Of a DNA stretch of 64,000 nucleotides, positions 35,982-44,655 are shown one piece after another. This DNA comes from JAPPLB01 sp965206655 (GTDB taxonomy: Bacteria > Acidobacteriota > Terriglobia > Bryobacterales > UBA6623). The translations under genes were made by a program, and so were the position numbers. A model generated the notes under the pieces. It made no database searches, was not told the DNA's origin, and saw nothing but the letters and a program-made list of their open reading frames with translations. The stretch lies in NCBI GenBank assembly GCA_965206655.1, contig CBDBKC010000038.1:868001-932000 (forward strand). Direction: 5' to 3'. Position 1 is the first letter of the stretch; each line of letters opens with the position of its first letter.

Positions 35982-36686
35982 ATGCGTGCCCTGCTCTATC
36001 GCTGTATCTTCGTGACGGTGCTGACGGTCGCCGCTTCGGGAATTCTCGCCGGACAAACCGCGGTTGAGGCGCTACAAGCGAAAGCCATGCAGGGAGACGC
36101 GAGTGCGCAGTACAACCTTGGAGTCATTTACGCCAGAGGCCAAGGAGTGCCGCAGAACTTCGCGGAAGCTGCCAAGTGGTTCCGGATGGTCGCCGAGCAG
36201 GGTGACACCAACGCTCAGTACAACCTCGGCGGTATTTATGCCAGAGGCCAAGGAGTGCTGCAGAACTTCGCGGAAGCCGCTAAGTGGTTTCGAATGGCCG
36301 CTGAGCGGGGACTCGCTCCGGCCCAGTATCTCCTAGGTGGCATGTATGACAACGGCGAGGGGGTGCCCCACGACCATGCTGAAGCCGCCAAGTGGTTTCG
36401 GATGGCCGCCGAGCAGGGACTGGCCGCGGCTCAGTTGGAAGTTAGCGCTGGATACGGTTTGGGAGAAGACGTCCCGCAGGACCTCGTGCAGGCGCACATG
36501 TGGGTGGACCTAGCAGCATCTAACCCCCAAGGAGAAGGCGTTGAGAGACTCGCCAAAGTATTCCGAGAGGAACTCGTCGTACAGATGACGCCCGACCAGA
36601 TAGCCAAAGCCCGCCGCCTAGCCCGCGAATGGACGCCGAAGACGTGGGATGAGCTGGAGAAGGAGTTGGAGGCGAGGAGTCGCTGA
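35982..36686 (+). CDS. Secreted Sel1-repeat protein
   Basis: The 234-residue protein has a signal peptide and four Sel1-like repeats of 36 residues from about 30 to 180, each with the A-x2-Y-x-LG-x2-Y-x-x-G-x-GV-x2-(N/D)-x-AEA-x-KW-F-RM pattern. Such alpha/alpha repeats bind partner proteins in the envelope. Repeats 1 and 2 are nearly identical at protein level (NLG-IYARGQGV, QNFAEAAKWFRM), suggesting recent internal duplication. Confidence 0.88.
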   Translation: MRALLYRCIFVTVLTVAASGILAGQTAVEALQAKAMQGDASAQYNLGVIYARGQGVPQNFAEAAKWFRMVAEQGDTNAQYNLGGIYARGQGVLQNFAEAAKWFRMAAERGLAPAQYLLGGMYDNGEGVPHDHAEAAKWFRMAAEQGLAAAQLEVSAGYGLGEDVPQDLVQAHMWVDLAASNPQGEGVERLAKVFREELVVQMTPDQIAKARRLAREWTPKTWDELEKELEARSR

Positions 36687-36784
36687 ACTCAGAACGGTGC
36701 AGTAACGGGGATCTGAGGATGCTAGCCGGGATTAGCGGACGGATACTCGAAGCGGCCGAGACTCTCATGATGCTCGTGGGCCGC

Positions 36785-38098
36785 TCAAGCCTTTCCGCCT
36801 GCGGAGCCTGCCCCCGCACGAACGACCCTCTGAAAAAGCAAGGTCGAGATCAATCCCACCGCCGCGAAGGCGGCGACCACACCAAAGACGTGCTGATGGC
36901 CCAATGCGCCCGGTGAGCGATCGATCAAATAGCCCATCAACGGTCCCATAAAGATGTCGGGCGTGTAGCCAATCGCGGAGACGAGTCCAACCGCACTGCC
37001 GGTGAAGGCCAGGGGCACAAATGCCTCTTGGAAGAGCGCAAAGTAGATACCACGGATCGCGTAGATCCCGACGCTGGTTCCCGCCACGGTGGCAACAAGC
37101 ATCCAGTAGATTCCCGGCTGCACCGCCCCCAAGGCGATAGCGAGGCTGCCCACGATCAGACTCGCAAAGCTCAAGACGATGACTCGCGACGAACCGATGC
37201 GATCGCCCAGCAGTCCCGCTCCGATCGCCGCGAACGGCCGTACCCAAAAAGAGATCGTTCCGACCTGAGCGGCCGCTACGTCATCGTAGCCGAAGGCATC
37301 GCGAGCAAAGAGAGAGAAATCGTCGGTGCTCTTGAAACCCACGTAAGCGCAGATCACAATTGCGGCCTGCAACCACACCGCCGGCATACGCAGGACGCCG
37401 CGAACTCCCTCCAGAGTGAGCTTCCGTCCGGCGCCTGACTCGCGGTCCGGTCTGGTCTCAGGCACCGAAAACCACACCAGCACGGCGACCGCCAACACCA
37501 GCCCGGTGAAGATCCAGATGATCTCGCGCAACGCGGCGGAACGTTGAGCGAGCGTAGCGGACGCTACCTCGGCCGGCAGCAAGGCAGCGAAGATGATCAC
37601 CGAAATCGACCCGAGGAGCGCCGACATGAAACCGCGCCCGCCGTCAAGGATCCCGTAGGCCCGCCCTTGACTCGTCATCCCACCCCATTCCCTCGTCGCC
37701 CGTATGAGCGCCGCCCAGAACAGCAGAATGGTAGTCAGCCCCCAGAAGCCATACAGCAGTGTCAGCACGCCCAACTCGGGTACGCCGGCAAAGATGACAC
37801 CCCCCAGGGACGTCGCAACCAGCGCCGCTGTGATAAGCCGCCGTGCGGAGAAACGATCCGCCAGCGGTCCGCCGGCAAAGTAGGACACCATCGCGACCAC
37901 GCCATAGAGCGAAAACGCCGTGCCCAACTCCAGGTTGGTCAACCCGAAAACGTCGAGCAGAGTCGGACGAAAAATCCGGGCCACCACGAACGGAAGAACG
38001 AAGATGAACTCGCCCGCGGCGATCAACGCCGTCATAACAATCAGGCGGTCGCGGGCAGGCCGGGTTGGCGTTGACATAAGGTCCGTTGTTTCCGGCAA
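36785..38098 (-). CDS. MFS transporter
   Basis: The 437-residue protein has about twelve hydrophobic segments and the MFS loop motif GGPLADRFSARR between helices 2 and 3, with GLLGDRIGSSR in the second half. Substrate is unknown. A second ATG at 38077 is an alternative start. It is the next gene downstream, on the same strand, of the Nif11-type precursor peptide (about 260 bp away), so it could be an exporter for that peptide or a nutrient importer. Confidence 0.88.
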   Translation of the reverse strand: MPETTDLMSTPTRPARDRLIVMTALIAAGEFIFVLPFVVARIFRPTLLDVFGLTNLELGTAFSLYGVVAMVSYFAGGPLADRFSARRLITAALVATSLGGVIFAGVPELGVLTLLYGFWGLTTILLFWAALIRATREWGGMTSQGRAYGILDGGRGFMSALLGSISVIIFAALLPAEVASATLAQRSAALREIIWIFTGLVLAVAVLVWFSVPETRPDRESGAGRKLTLEGVRGVLRMPAVWLQAAIVICAYVGFKSTDDFSLFARDAFGYDDVAAAQVGTISFWVRPFAAIGAGLLGDRIGSSRVIVLSFASLIVGSLAIALGAVQPGIYWMLVATVAGTSVGIYAIRGIYFALFQEAFVPLAFTGSAVGLVSAIGYTPDIFMGPLMGYLIDRSPGALGHQHVFGVVAAFAAVGLISTLLFQRVVRAGAGSAGGKA

Positions 38099-38358
38099 GG
38101 AGGGGCGGGGGCAAGCCGGTTACGTTTCGCGGAGTATAGCTCGCGAGGCAGTACTGGCGCTGGAACCGCGGCGCTGCGGCAGGGTTGTCGAGGGAAGCCA
38201 GGCTGGAAGTGAAGAAACCGCTACTCGATAATGATCGATGAATGCGCCCCTGGATCGCGAAGACTCGCGACCCGGCTAGAAGGCGGTTGCCGGGTGGCGG
38301 AACCGTGGGGATCGAGTGGATATTGTCCCAACCATTCTCCGCCACCCTGGGGTCGGGG

Positions 38359-38628
38359 CTACCCGGTAGACCAGCTCTTCACCCAACAACGGTCTAGCTT
38401 GTACTTGAGATAACCACCCGCCGCTTCATCCAGTTGATCGTCGCCCAGTTCGCTCGTCGCCGCCTTCAATTCCTCAGCATTGAACTCGAAACCCGCGCTG
38501 GACCCGATTTCGATGACCTTCGCAAGGCCCTTCTCCGGCGGACCGCTTGTAGCTTCGGACACCTTGCTTTGCAGTTCCTCGTCACCCTCGACCTTCTCGG
38601 TCAACGCCTTTGCCGCTTCCATTGACAT
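38359..38628 (-). CDS. Nif11-type leader RiPP precursor peptide (orphan)
   Basis: The 89-residue peptide has a Nif11-like leader: MSMEAAKAL start, an acidic amphipathic middle, GFEFNAEEL at 46-54 and LDEAAGG at 66-72. The double glycine (71-72) marks the expected cleavage point. The core is the 17 residues YLKYKLDRCWVKSWSTG, with one Cys (81), two Trp, two Ser and one Thr. A strong GGGAGGA site seven bases before the ATG at 38628 fixes this start; the frame stays open upstream to 38718 but looks non-coding. No LanM, radical-SAM, YcaO or peptidase-containing ABC gene is in the window, so the modifying enzyme is absent, distant or new. Leader recognition is confident; the product class is not. 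Confidence 0.85.
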   Translation of the reverse strand: MSMEAAKALTEKVEGDEELQSKVSEATSGPPEKGLAKVIEIGSSAGFEFNAEELKAATSELGDDQLDEAAGGYLKYKLDRCWVKSWSTG

Positions 38629-38635
38629 AAGTGGT

Positions 38636-38642
38636 TCCTCCC
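38636..38642 (-). promoter_or_regulatory. Ribosome binding site deciding the Nif11 peptide start
   Basis: GGGAGGA on the minus strand, seven bases before the ATG at 38628, is nearly a perfect Shine-Dalgarno and excludes the longer open frame that begins at 38718. Confidence 0.8.
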
Positions 38643-38748
38643 TAGTTTCGAAAAGAAAGAGGATCAGCAAGTAGTGTGCCACATCAAATGATGGGCCGGA
38701 AGTCCGCTGATGCACCAAGTTTCCTTCCCAAGGGATCGCGCTACGAGT

Positions 38749-39783
38749 CTACAGAGTGGACAATCTGTCAATACTTTGGACACCAAGCCCCATGAATCCA
38801 TCGGATTGGTTCAAGCGGTGGGCCTCGATCACGCTCGCGAGGATTTCGTCGAGGCGCCGGCGCGGGTTCCACCCGAGAAGGCGATGGATGCGGGAGGTAT
38901 CAGGAACTCGACGCTGCATGTCTTCGAAGCCCGGCGAGTACGCTTGGTCGTACGGGATGCGCGTAATGGGAGACGAGCTTCCGGCCAATGTTCGAATCCG
39001 CTCGGCCAGCGAGAGGATCGTGGTTTCCTCGGTCGATCCGATATTGAAGACGCGGCCGATCGCCTCGCGATGTTCCGAGAGCCCAACGATCCCCTCGACA
39101 ACGTCGCGGACATCGCAAAAGCACCTCTGCTGCTCGCCCGTTCCGTAGACCGTCATCGGTTCCCCCGCCAGAGCTTGCGCGACCAATCGTGGGATGACCA
39201 TTCCGTAGCGTCCTCGCTGACGCGGGCCAACCGTATTGAAGAGCCGAAAGATGGCCACCGGCAGCCCGTATTCCTTGTGGTAAGCGAGAGCCAGAAACTC
39301 GTCGATCATCTTGCTGGCGGCATACGACCAGCGGCTTTTCATCGTCGATCCGAGCAAAACGTCATCGTCTTCGGCAAAGGGAATACGGCTGCCCTTGCCA
39401 TAAACCTCCGAAGTGCTCGCGATTAGAGTACGGCATTCATAGTGGAGCGCCGCTTTGAGGACCGCCTCCGTCCCGTTGACGTTGATTTCAATCGTTTGCA
39501 CCGGATGGTCAACGATCAGCTTGACGCCGACGGCCGCGGCCAGATGAATAATCACGTCCGACTGCGACGCCAGCCGGTCGAGTACGACCGAGTCGGTCAC
39601 CTTCGCCCGCGCGAAGTGAAAGTTCGGATGCCCCCGCACGGCGTCGATGTTCGGTGTCCGTCCGGTCGATAGATCGTCGAGCGCGAATACGCGATGTCCC
39701 GCCGCCAGGAGGGATTCAACCAGATGGGAACCGATGAAGCCGGCCCCTCCGGTCACCAGGTAAGTCTTCGCTCGCTGTGTCAT
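38749..39783 (-). CDS. NAD-dependent epimerase/dehydratase (extended SDR, sugar-nucleotide type)
   Basis: The 344-residue protein has TGGAGFIG (11-18) for NAD binding and the catalytic Y-x3-K in WSYAASKMIDE, plus FNTVGPRQ and GTGEQQRCFCDVRDVVEG, which place it near UDP-sugar epimerases and dTDP-glucose dehydratases. The ATG is only a base or two from the left end of IS200 copy 1, so its own upstream region has been displaced. It originally followed the GT4 gene in a glycan operon. Confidence 0.9.
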   Translation of the reverse strand: MTQRAKTYLVTGGAGFIGSHLVESLLAAGHRVFALDDLSTGRTPNIDAVRGHPNFHFARAKVTDSVVLDRLASQSDVIIHLAAAVGVKLIVDHPVQTIEINVNGTEAVLKAALHYECRTLIASTSEVYGKGSRIPFAEDDDVLLGSTMKSRWSYAASKMIDEFLALAYHKEYGLPVAIFRLFNTVGPRQRGRYGMVIPRLVAQALAGEPMTVYGTGEQQRCFCDVRDVVEGIVGLSEHREAIGRVFNIGSTEETTILSLAERIRTLAGSSSPITRIPYDQAYSPGFEDMQRRVPDTSRIHRLLGWNPRRRLDEILASVIEAHRLNQSDGFMGLGVQSIDRLSTL

Positions 39784-39809
39784 TTAGTTCCATCACCAGG
39801 TCTAAACCC

Positions 39810-39826
39810 ACCGCCTTTCAGGCGGT
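39810..39826 (+). repeat. IS200 copy 1 left-end hairpin
   Basis: ACCGCC, loop TTTCA, GGCGGT. This kind of hairpin near the end is what TnpA recognises on single-stranded DNA. Confidence 0.8.
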
Positions 39827-39859
39827 CAGCTTCAAGCGGGTCTGGATGACAATAGGAGG

Positions 39860-40303
39860 ATGGGCGAATATCGGCGAGGGGCGCACGCGGTCTACGACAT
39901 CAAGTATCACCTGGTCTGGATCACGAAATATCGCTACAAGGTGTTGCGGGGCAGGGTGGCGGAGCGGACACGGGATCTGATCCGACAGAGCTGCCAAGCG
40001 CGAGACGTCGTGGTGATTCGGGGTGCGGTGTCGCCGGATCATGTGCATGTCTTGGTATCGGCACCGCCGCAGCTTGCACCGTCGAAGCTGGTGCAGTATG
40101 TAAAAGGCAGGTCGTCACGACGGCTGCAAGATGAGTTTGGGGAATTGCGGAAGCGATACTGGGGGCAACACCTGTGGGCGCGCGGATATTTCTGCGCGAC
40201 GGTGGGCGCGGTGGACGAGGAAACGATCAAGAAGTACATCGAGAGCCAGCAATGGGACGAGGATGAGGAGGGATTCAAGATCACAGCGCCCACCAAGCCT
40301 TGA
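39860..40303 (+). CDS. tnpA: IS200/IS605 TnpA (Y1 HUH transposase), copy 1
   Basis: The 147-residue protein has the HUH motif (DHVHVL) and a candidate catalytic Tyr in ETIKKYIES. An AGGAGG motif lies directly against the ATG with no spacer, which would give poor translation; tight control of TnpA is usual in IS200. It differs from copy 2 at six residues, and both look intact. Confidence 0.95.
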   Translation: MGEYRRGAHAVYDIKYHLVWITKYRYKVLRGRVAERTRDLIRQSCQARDVVVIRGAVSPDHVHVLVSAPPQLAPSKLVQYVKGRSSRRLQDEFGELRKRYWGQHLWARGYFCATVGAVDEETIKKYIESQQWDEDEEGFKITAPTKP

Positions 40304-40370
40304 GCCGGCTCTGAGCCGGGGCTTCTTCAGGCGGCTTCAGCCGCAAGCCGACTTTCAGTCGTAAATGAAC

Positions 40371-40391
40371 CCACCGCCTTTCAGGCGGTGG
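40371..40391 (+). repeat. IS200 copy 1 right-end hairpin
   Basis: CCACCGCC, loop TTTCA, GGCGGTGG: the same core as the left hairpin with a longer stem (8 bp). Confidence 0.8.
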
Positions 40392-40407
40392 TTGTTTAGA
40401 GGTCTCC

Positions 40408-41595
40408 TCAGGCTGCCTTTTGAATCGACAGATCCGCAAGGGATTCGTACACCCCCGCGAGAGACGAGACACTCTTTTTGACGCTGAACGGACTCTCTTG
40501 CATCAGACCCAGCGCCCGAAGCGGGTCAACCTGAGCCCTAAGGCGAGCGGCATCGAGTACGGCCTGGGCCCAATGAAAGACCGGCTCGTCGAGATCCATC
40601 CGGCGCGCGAGCCAGGGAACCACAACCCCTTCCCGCAGCACCGCCAACGAACCGATAAAGGGAAGACAGGCCGTCTGGCTCTCGATCAACGTCATGGGCA
40701 GGCCCTCCCACAACGACGGAAAGAGCAGAACATCCATCCCACCCAACATCAGCCGAGCGATATCGGAGCGTACCCCCGCGAGCACGAATCGCGACGAAAG
40801 CCCCGAAGCCCGAATCCGTTGTTCGATAAACGGACGTAACGGCCCGTCACCGACCAGCAGAAACCGCGAGCGCGGTTCCAGACGCGCCACTTCCGCCGCC
40901 ACATCGATGAAGAACCCGTGGTTCTTCGGCTCTGAGAAACGTCCTACATGACCGACGACAATCTCGCCCGGCTCGATTCCAAACTCGGCCCGAACTTCGG
41001 CTGCGTCAACACTGTCGCGAAACATCTCCAGGTCGCAGCCGTAGTAAAGCAACCTGCGGCGCGGGTGCTCGATCCAGTCCGGCCCAAACAGCGCTTCCGC
41101 CGCCTGTGCGCTAGCGGCCAGGCCGAGCGTGGCATAGCGGCGAATAGCCCCATCAGTCACTTTGAGGTAGACACGGCGGGCAGTGCGCGCGGTCTTCCTC
41201 TTTCGCATCGTGTTGCTGTGGCTATGGCAGATGCGGTGCGCGACCCCGGCACGTTGAGCGAGCATCAATACGTATCCGCTGAACGCGTCAACATGACTGT
41301 GAACGATATCGTAGGGCCCATACTCCGCCAACTGCCGCATGAAGTTGGCCGCGTAAGTCCACGGCCGGTGCGCACCTAAACAAGGAATCACCCTCGACCC
41401 GAGCGTCTCGATCTCATCGTCGTAGGCGGCCGGCCGGGCGGTGTGGACCAGGAAGTCCATCTGAAAGCAGCTTCGATCAATATGGCGCAGCATCTGCATC
41501 AGCCAGGTCTCGACACCACCGCGGTCCATGCACCCGACGACATGCAGAATCCGAATAGGCCGACGATCCGGCGAGTTGCCGTAAGACGAGGACAT
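40408..41595 (-). CDS. Family 4 glycosyltransferase
   Basis: Starting from the ATG at 41595 the protein has 395 residues with a GT-B fold: an N-terminal acceptor domain with DRGGVETWLMQML and a C-terminal donor domain with VGRFSEPKNH, LLVGDGPL and the EGLPMTLIE (E-x7-E) nucleotide-sugar motif. A TTG at 41616 also keeps frame. It acts in cell-surface polysaccharide or LPS assembly, most likely at the cytoplasmic membrane face. It points toward the epimerase gene, from which it is now separated by the IS200 copy. Confidence 0.9.
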   Translation of the reverse strand: MSSSYGNSPDRRPIRILHVVGCMDRGGVETWLMQMLRHIDRSCFQMDFLVHTARPAAYDDEIETLGSRVIPCLGAHRPWTYAANFMRQLAEYGPYDIVHSHVDAFSGYVLMLAQRAGVAHRICHSHSNTMRKRKTARTARRVYLKVTDGAIRRYATLGLAASAQAAEALFGPDWIEHPRRRLLYYGCDLEMFRDSVDAAEVRAEFGIEPGEIVVGHVGRFSEPKNHGFFIDVAAEVARLEPRSRFLLVGDGPLRPFIEQRIRASGLSSRFVLAGVRSDIARLMLGGMDVLLFPSLWEGLPMTLIESQTACLPFIGSLAVLREGVVVPWLARRMDLDEPVFHWAQAVLDAARLRAQVDPLRALGLMQESPFSVKKSVSSLAGVYESLADLSIQKAA

Positions 41596-41752
41596 CGTAC
41601 GAAGGTGGATCGACAACCGGCCGGACGCACTTTAACGCCGCGACGAGGTATGCGTGGCGTCGCGCCGCCGGCCCCGAGGGGATCTACAGAGGTGAAAACT
41701 ACAAGCCGACAGTGATCATCGCCGCCTTCGAGCAAGTGCGGCGAATCGTCGA

Positions 41753-42802
41753 CTACGAGCCGCGAGCGTCGAGAGAAACGTCGTACCGCTTGGCGACTTC
41801 AACGATCGCCGCCCAGGTCTCGGCGTGAACAGGAATTCCTTCTTCTTCGCGCTTCGCCCGGGTACGTAACTCAGGCTCCCCGGCCACGAGAATTTCCGAA
41901 ACACCTTCTGCCTTACGGCTGCTCTTGACCCAGTCGACGAGGTTGCGGACGTCCTCGTCGAACGCCTCCCGCCCGCGGACCTGCTCAGGGTCGATGATCG
42001 TCACCCAGAAGGAATTACCGACGCGAGTCTCTCCTTGACGCGTGCAGCCCGCCCCCGAGAGGGCCCCGGCCAAAATGTCGGAAGCGAGACCCAAAGCGAA
42101 TCCCTTGTGACCGGCAATCGGAAGAATCGCGCCCGCGGGCGGCCCATAGAACTGAGCGGCATCGGTCGTCGGGCGTCCCTCCGAATCGATGATCGAACCC
42201 TCGGGAGCGGGTTGTCCCGCGGTTCGGAAATTACGAAGCTTGCCTTCGGCGACTACGCAAGTCGAGATGTCAACGATGATGTGATCGCCGCCGGGGCGGG
42301 GAATTCCAATTGCGATCGGATTGGCGGAAAGCCGCCGCTCGATACCTCCAAACGGTGCGACCAAACTGCCCGCGCCGTGGGTGTTGAGAAACAGGGTCGA
42401 GGCCAAGCCCGCCTCGGCCGCCATGATCGGGTAGTCACCGGCGCGTCCGATGTGAGCGCAGCCGCGAGCCGAGATGCTTGCCACGCCCGCCTTGGCCGCT
42501 TTGGCGATGCCGACTTCCATCGCCTTGCGGGCCATCACTTGGCCGAAACCCCAATCGCCATCAACCACCGCGAAGGCGTCGGTCTCCGATACGACTCGAA
42601 ACTCAGCCGCGACGTTGATGTTCCCCTCCTCCATCCACCGGATATAGCTCGGGATGCGCATAAGTCCGTGCGAATCGTGTCCAGCAAGATTGGCGTCAAC
42701 CAGGGCATCGGCCGTGATCCGGGCATCGTCGGGGCGGGCGCCCGCGGCGATGAAGATGTCACGAGAGGAGGATTTGAGTTCTTCGGCGGAGAACGTTGGC
42801 AT
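41753..42802 (-). CDS. Ldh-family (malate/L-lactate/sulfolactate dehydrogenase type) NAD(P) oxidoreductase
   Basis: The 349-residue protein has the Ldh_2 hallmarks: HDSHGLMRIPSY with the catalytic His (about residue 45), ARGCAHIGRAGDYP, THGAGSLVAPFGG, and GHKGFALGLASDILAGALSGAG. These enzymes reduce 2-oxo acids or oxidise 2-hydroxy acids such as malate, lactate, sulfolactate or ureidoglycolate; specificity is open. No partner gene adjoins it. Confidence 0.9.
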   Translation of the reverse strand: MPTFSAEELKSSSRDIFIAAGARPDDARITADALVDANLAGHDSHGLMRIPSYIRWMEEGNINVAAEFRVVSETDAFAVVDGDWGFGQVMARKAMEVGIAKAAKAGVASISARGCAHIGRAGDYPIMAAEAGLASTLFLNTHGAGSLVAPFGGIERRLSANPIAIGIPRPGGDHIIVDISTCVVAEGKLRNFRTAGQPAPEGSIIDSEGRPTTDAAQFYGPPAGAILPIAGHKGFALGLASDILAGALSGAGCTRQGETRVGNSFWVTIIDPEQVRGREAFDEDVRNLVDWVKSSRKAEGVSEILVAGEPELRTRAKREEEGIPVHAETWAAIVEVAKRYDVSLDARGS

Positions 42803-42870
42803 ATTTTGGCGATCGAATGCGGAGAAGGCGATGCTGGGCCTCCGCCGGAAACCGGAACATCAGTACCAAG

Positions 42871-43467
42871 TTAGTTCTTCATACGGGCGGCATGACGATC
42901 ATACAACTCGTCCAGCGCCGCGCGGAGCAATTCGCACATCGTTTCGCAGGCCTTGGCGGCGATTGATTGGTCGTCTGAGCTGAGCGCGGACATGCGCTCG
43001 AGCAACAGGCGCGGCTCGTCATCATCATCCTTGTGAACGTCGAAGTAAACTTCCGCCTTGGCCGGCAGATCGTAATGGGCGCGCAATCCTTCGAGCTTCG
43101 AACGTGAAGTCGCCGGCTGCTGCGCTTCGAAGGCATAGAGAGCGCCCAGCGACGAAGCTTTTTCGTTGAACAAGCGGTCGGCTGTTTCCCGCAGCCTGCG
43201 GACGGCTGCCGTCCTGGGCGAACCAATCGTCGTGCCGAGACTCGCCGCAAAGTCATTCCACAGCCCGGCGTGCTTGCGTTCCACGGTGGCCGTTGTGTGG
43301 TCGCCGTGCGCCTCCCATCCCTTGGCGATCAGCGAAATGAACGCGCCGTACTCGTGGGCGTAATCGCGCAGTGCTTCCACCGGCAACGTACCGGCGCTCC
43401 ACGCCTGGTAGAACCTGCTATCGAGCAGGTTCCAGTCGGAAATCGATTGCTGTAGATGGGCTTCCAT
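42871..43467 (-). CDS. CADD/TenA-like heme-oxygenase-fold diiron protein
   Basis: From the ATG at 43467 the protein has 198 residues, all helical. It matches the CADD-type, folate-related group: FYQAWSAGTLPVEALRDYAHEY, ALYAFEAQQPATS (Glu114) and VYFDVHKDDDDEP (His145, Asp149). Chlamydial CADD makes p-aminobenzoate from its own Tyr with a diiron centre. The place of the last His ligand seems to hold Pro152. The frame is open from a TTG at 43506, but the ATG fits the family better. Function is inferred. Confidence 0.75.
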   Translation of the reverse strand: MEAHLQQSISDWNLLDSRFYQAWSAGTLPVEALRDYAHEYGAFISLIAKGWEAHGDHTTATVERKHAGLWNDFAASLGTTIGSPRTAAVRRLRETADRLFNEKASSLGALYAFEAQQPATSRSKLEGLRAHYDLPAKAEVYFDVHKDDDDEPRLLLERMSALSSDDQSIAAKACETMCELLRAALDELYDRHAARMKN

Positions 43468-43554
43468 GGGCTCGTGCTGTCTCCTTGATCCGATTCGGAT
43501 AAACAATCAGGGTACTACGAACCCGAACGATGGGTGCACGACTGATCGGATTGG

Positions 43555-44616
43555 TTAGTACAGCCGAACGCCCCGTGGCCCCGGTGGCAGTTCCATGTGG
43601 ACGGAGTCGACGAAGCGGACTTTGCGGGAGGCCTTGGTCATGAGGAGAGTCTGACTGCGACAGCCTTCGCCGAAGAAGCGAATGCCTTGTAGGATTCCTC
43701 CGCCGCTGAGACCTCCCGTCACACCTGTGGCAGCGAATACAATCGTGTTGCCCGGCGCGAGATCTTCGGAGCTATAGATGCGGTGTGGGTCGCTAATGCC
43801 CATGGCTTTGACACGCTCTTCGAGCTCCGGGGTGTCGATCACTAGCCGGCCCAGCATTTCGCCGTGGAGGCAACGCATCGCGGCGGCTGAGATCACACCC
43901 TCGGGGGCGCCGCCCGTTCCCATCACGGCATGCACGCCGGTTCCTCGAATCGCGACGGAAACGCCCGCCGACAAATCTCCATCGCCAATCAGCCGGATAC
44001 GCGCCCCCGCCTCACGAATCTCATGAATCAGCTCCTCGTGGCGAGGCCGGTCGAGAACGACGATCGCCAAGTCGTCTACATCGCGGTCGAGCGCCCGAGC
44101 AATCCGTTTGAGATTCTCGGCGACGGGCAGGTCGAGATCAACCTTGCCGCGACAGGCCGGTCCGACAATGATCTTCTCCATGTAGCAATCGGGGGCGTTC
44201 AGCAGCCCGCCCTTCTCCGACGCCGCCAGAACCGCCAGCGCACCCGGTGTACCCATGGCGCAGAGGTTCGTGCCTTCCAGCGGGTCGACGGCAATGTCGA
44301 CGGAACGAAACTCGCCCGAGTCCCCCGAGCCGGCGCCCACCTTCTCACCGATGTAGAGCATGGGCGCCTGGTCCCGTTCACCTTCACCGATGACGATGGT
44401 CCCGTCGATCGGAAGCTCCTCAAAAGCGCTTCGCATCGCTTCGGTGGCGACACGGTCCGATTCCTTGCGGTCGCCGTTGCCCATCGTCCGTGCGGCGGCG
44501 ATTGCCGCTCTCTCGACGACGCGAAGAATCTGAAGCGACAGCTCTTCTTCTTCTTGCACCGACATGTTGCCGAACTTCGCTTCGGAAGACGACCGTAAGC
44601 TGATTGATTCACTCAT
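43555..44616 (-). CDS. glpX: Class II fructose-1,6-bisphosphatase
   Basis: The 353-residue protein has the GlpX metal and substrate motifs: GEGERDQAPMLYIGE, DPLEGTNLCAMG, GDGDLSAGVS, and MGTGGAPEGVISAAAM. It hydrolyses fructose 1,6-bisphosphate in gluconeogenesis with divalent metal. Length and motifs are typical. Confidence 0.96.
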   Translation of the reverse strand: MSESISLRSSSEAKFGNMSVQEEEELSLQILRVVERAAIAAARTMGNGDRKESDRVATEAMRSAFEELPIDGTIVIGEGERDQAPMLYIGEKVGAGSGDSGEFRSVDIAVDPLEGTNLCAMGTPGALAVLAASEKGGLLNAPDCYMEKIIVGPACRGKVDLDLPVAENLKRIARALDRDVDDLAIVVLDRPRHEELIHEIREAGARIRLIGDGDLSAGVSVAIRGTGVHAVMGTGGAPEGVISAAAMRCLHGEMLGRLVIDTPELEERVKAMGISDPHRIYSSEDLAPGNTIVFAATGVTGGLSGGGILQGIRFFGEGCRSQTLLMTKASRKVRFVDSVHMELPPGPRGVRLY

Positions 44617-44655
44617 GGATTGATTATTCCTTCGTCTTAATTCGGTGACTCGCTC

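Larger units (their letters stand above)
39782..40399 (+). mobile_element. IS200/IS605-family element, copy 1
   Basis: The 618-base unit is nearly identical to 50096-50713, which defines its ends. It carries only tnpA (no tnpB) and has subterminal hairpins at both ends, as in IS200-type elements. It sits between the GT4 gene and the epimerase on the opposite strand, with the left end at the epimerase start codon. No duplication of target is expected for this family. Confidence 0.9.

Noticed and set aside
36785..38098. MFS gene as the certain exporter of the Nif11 peptide
   Set aside because: Only proximity supports it; known Nif11 systems use ABC exporters with peptidase domains, so the link is kept as a hypothesis.
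41617..41752. Short plus-strand tract reading YAWRRAAGPEGIYRGENY and AAFEQVRRIVDYE
   Set aside because: Protein-like but only about 45 codons, without start or known family; may be a gene remnant, but I cannot support it.
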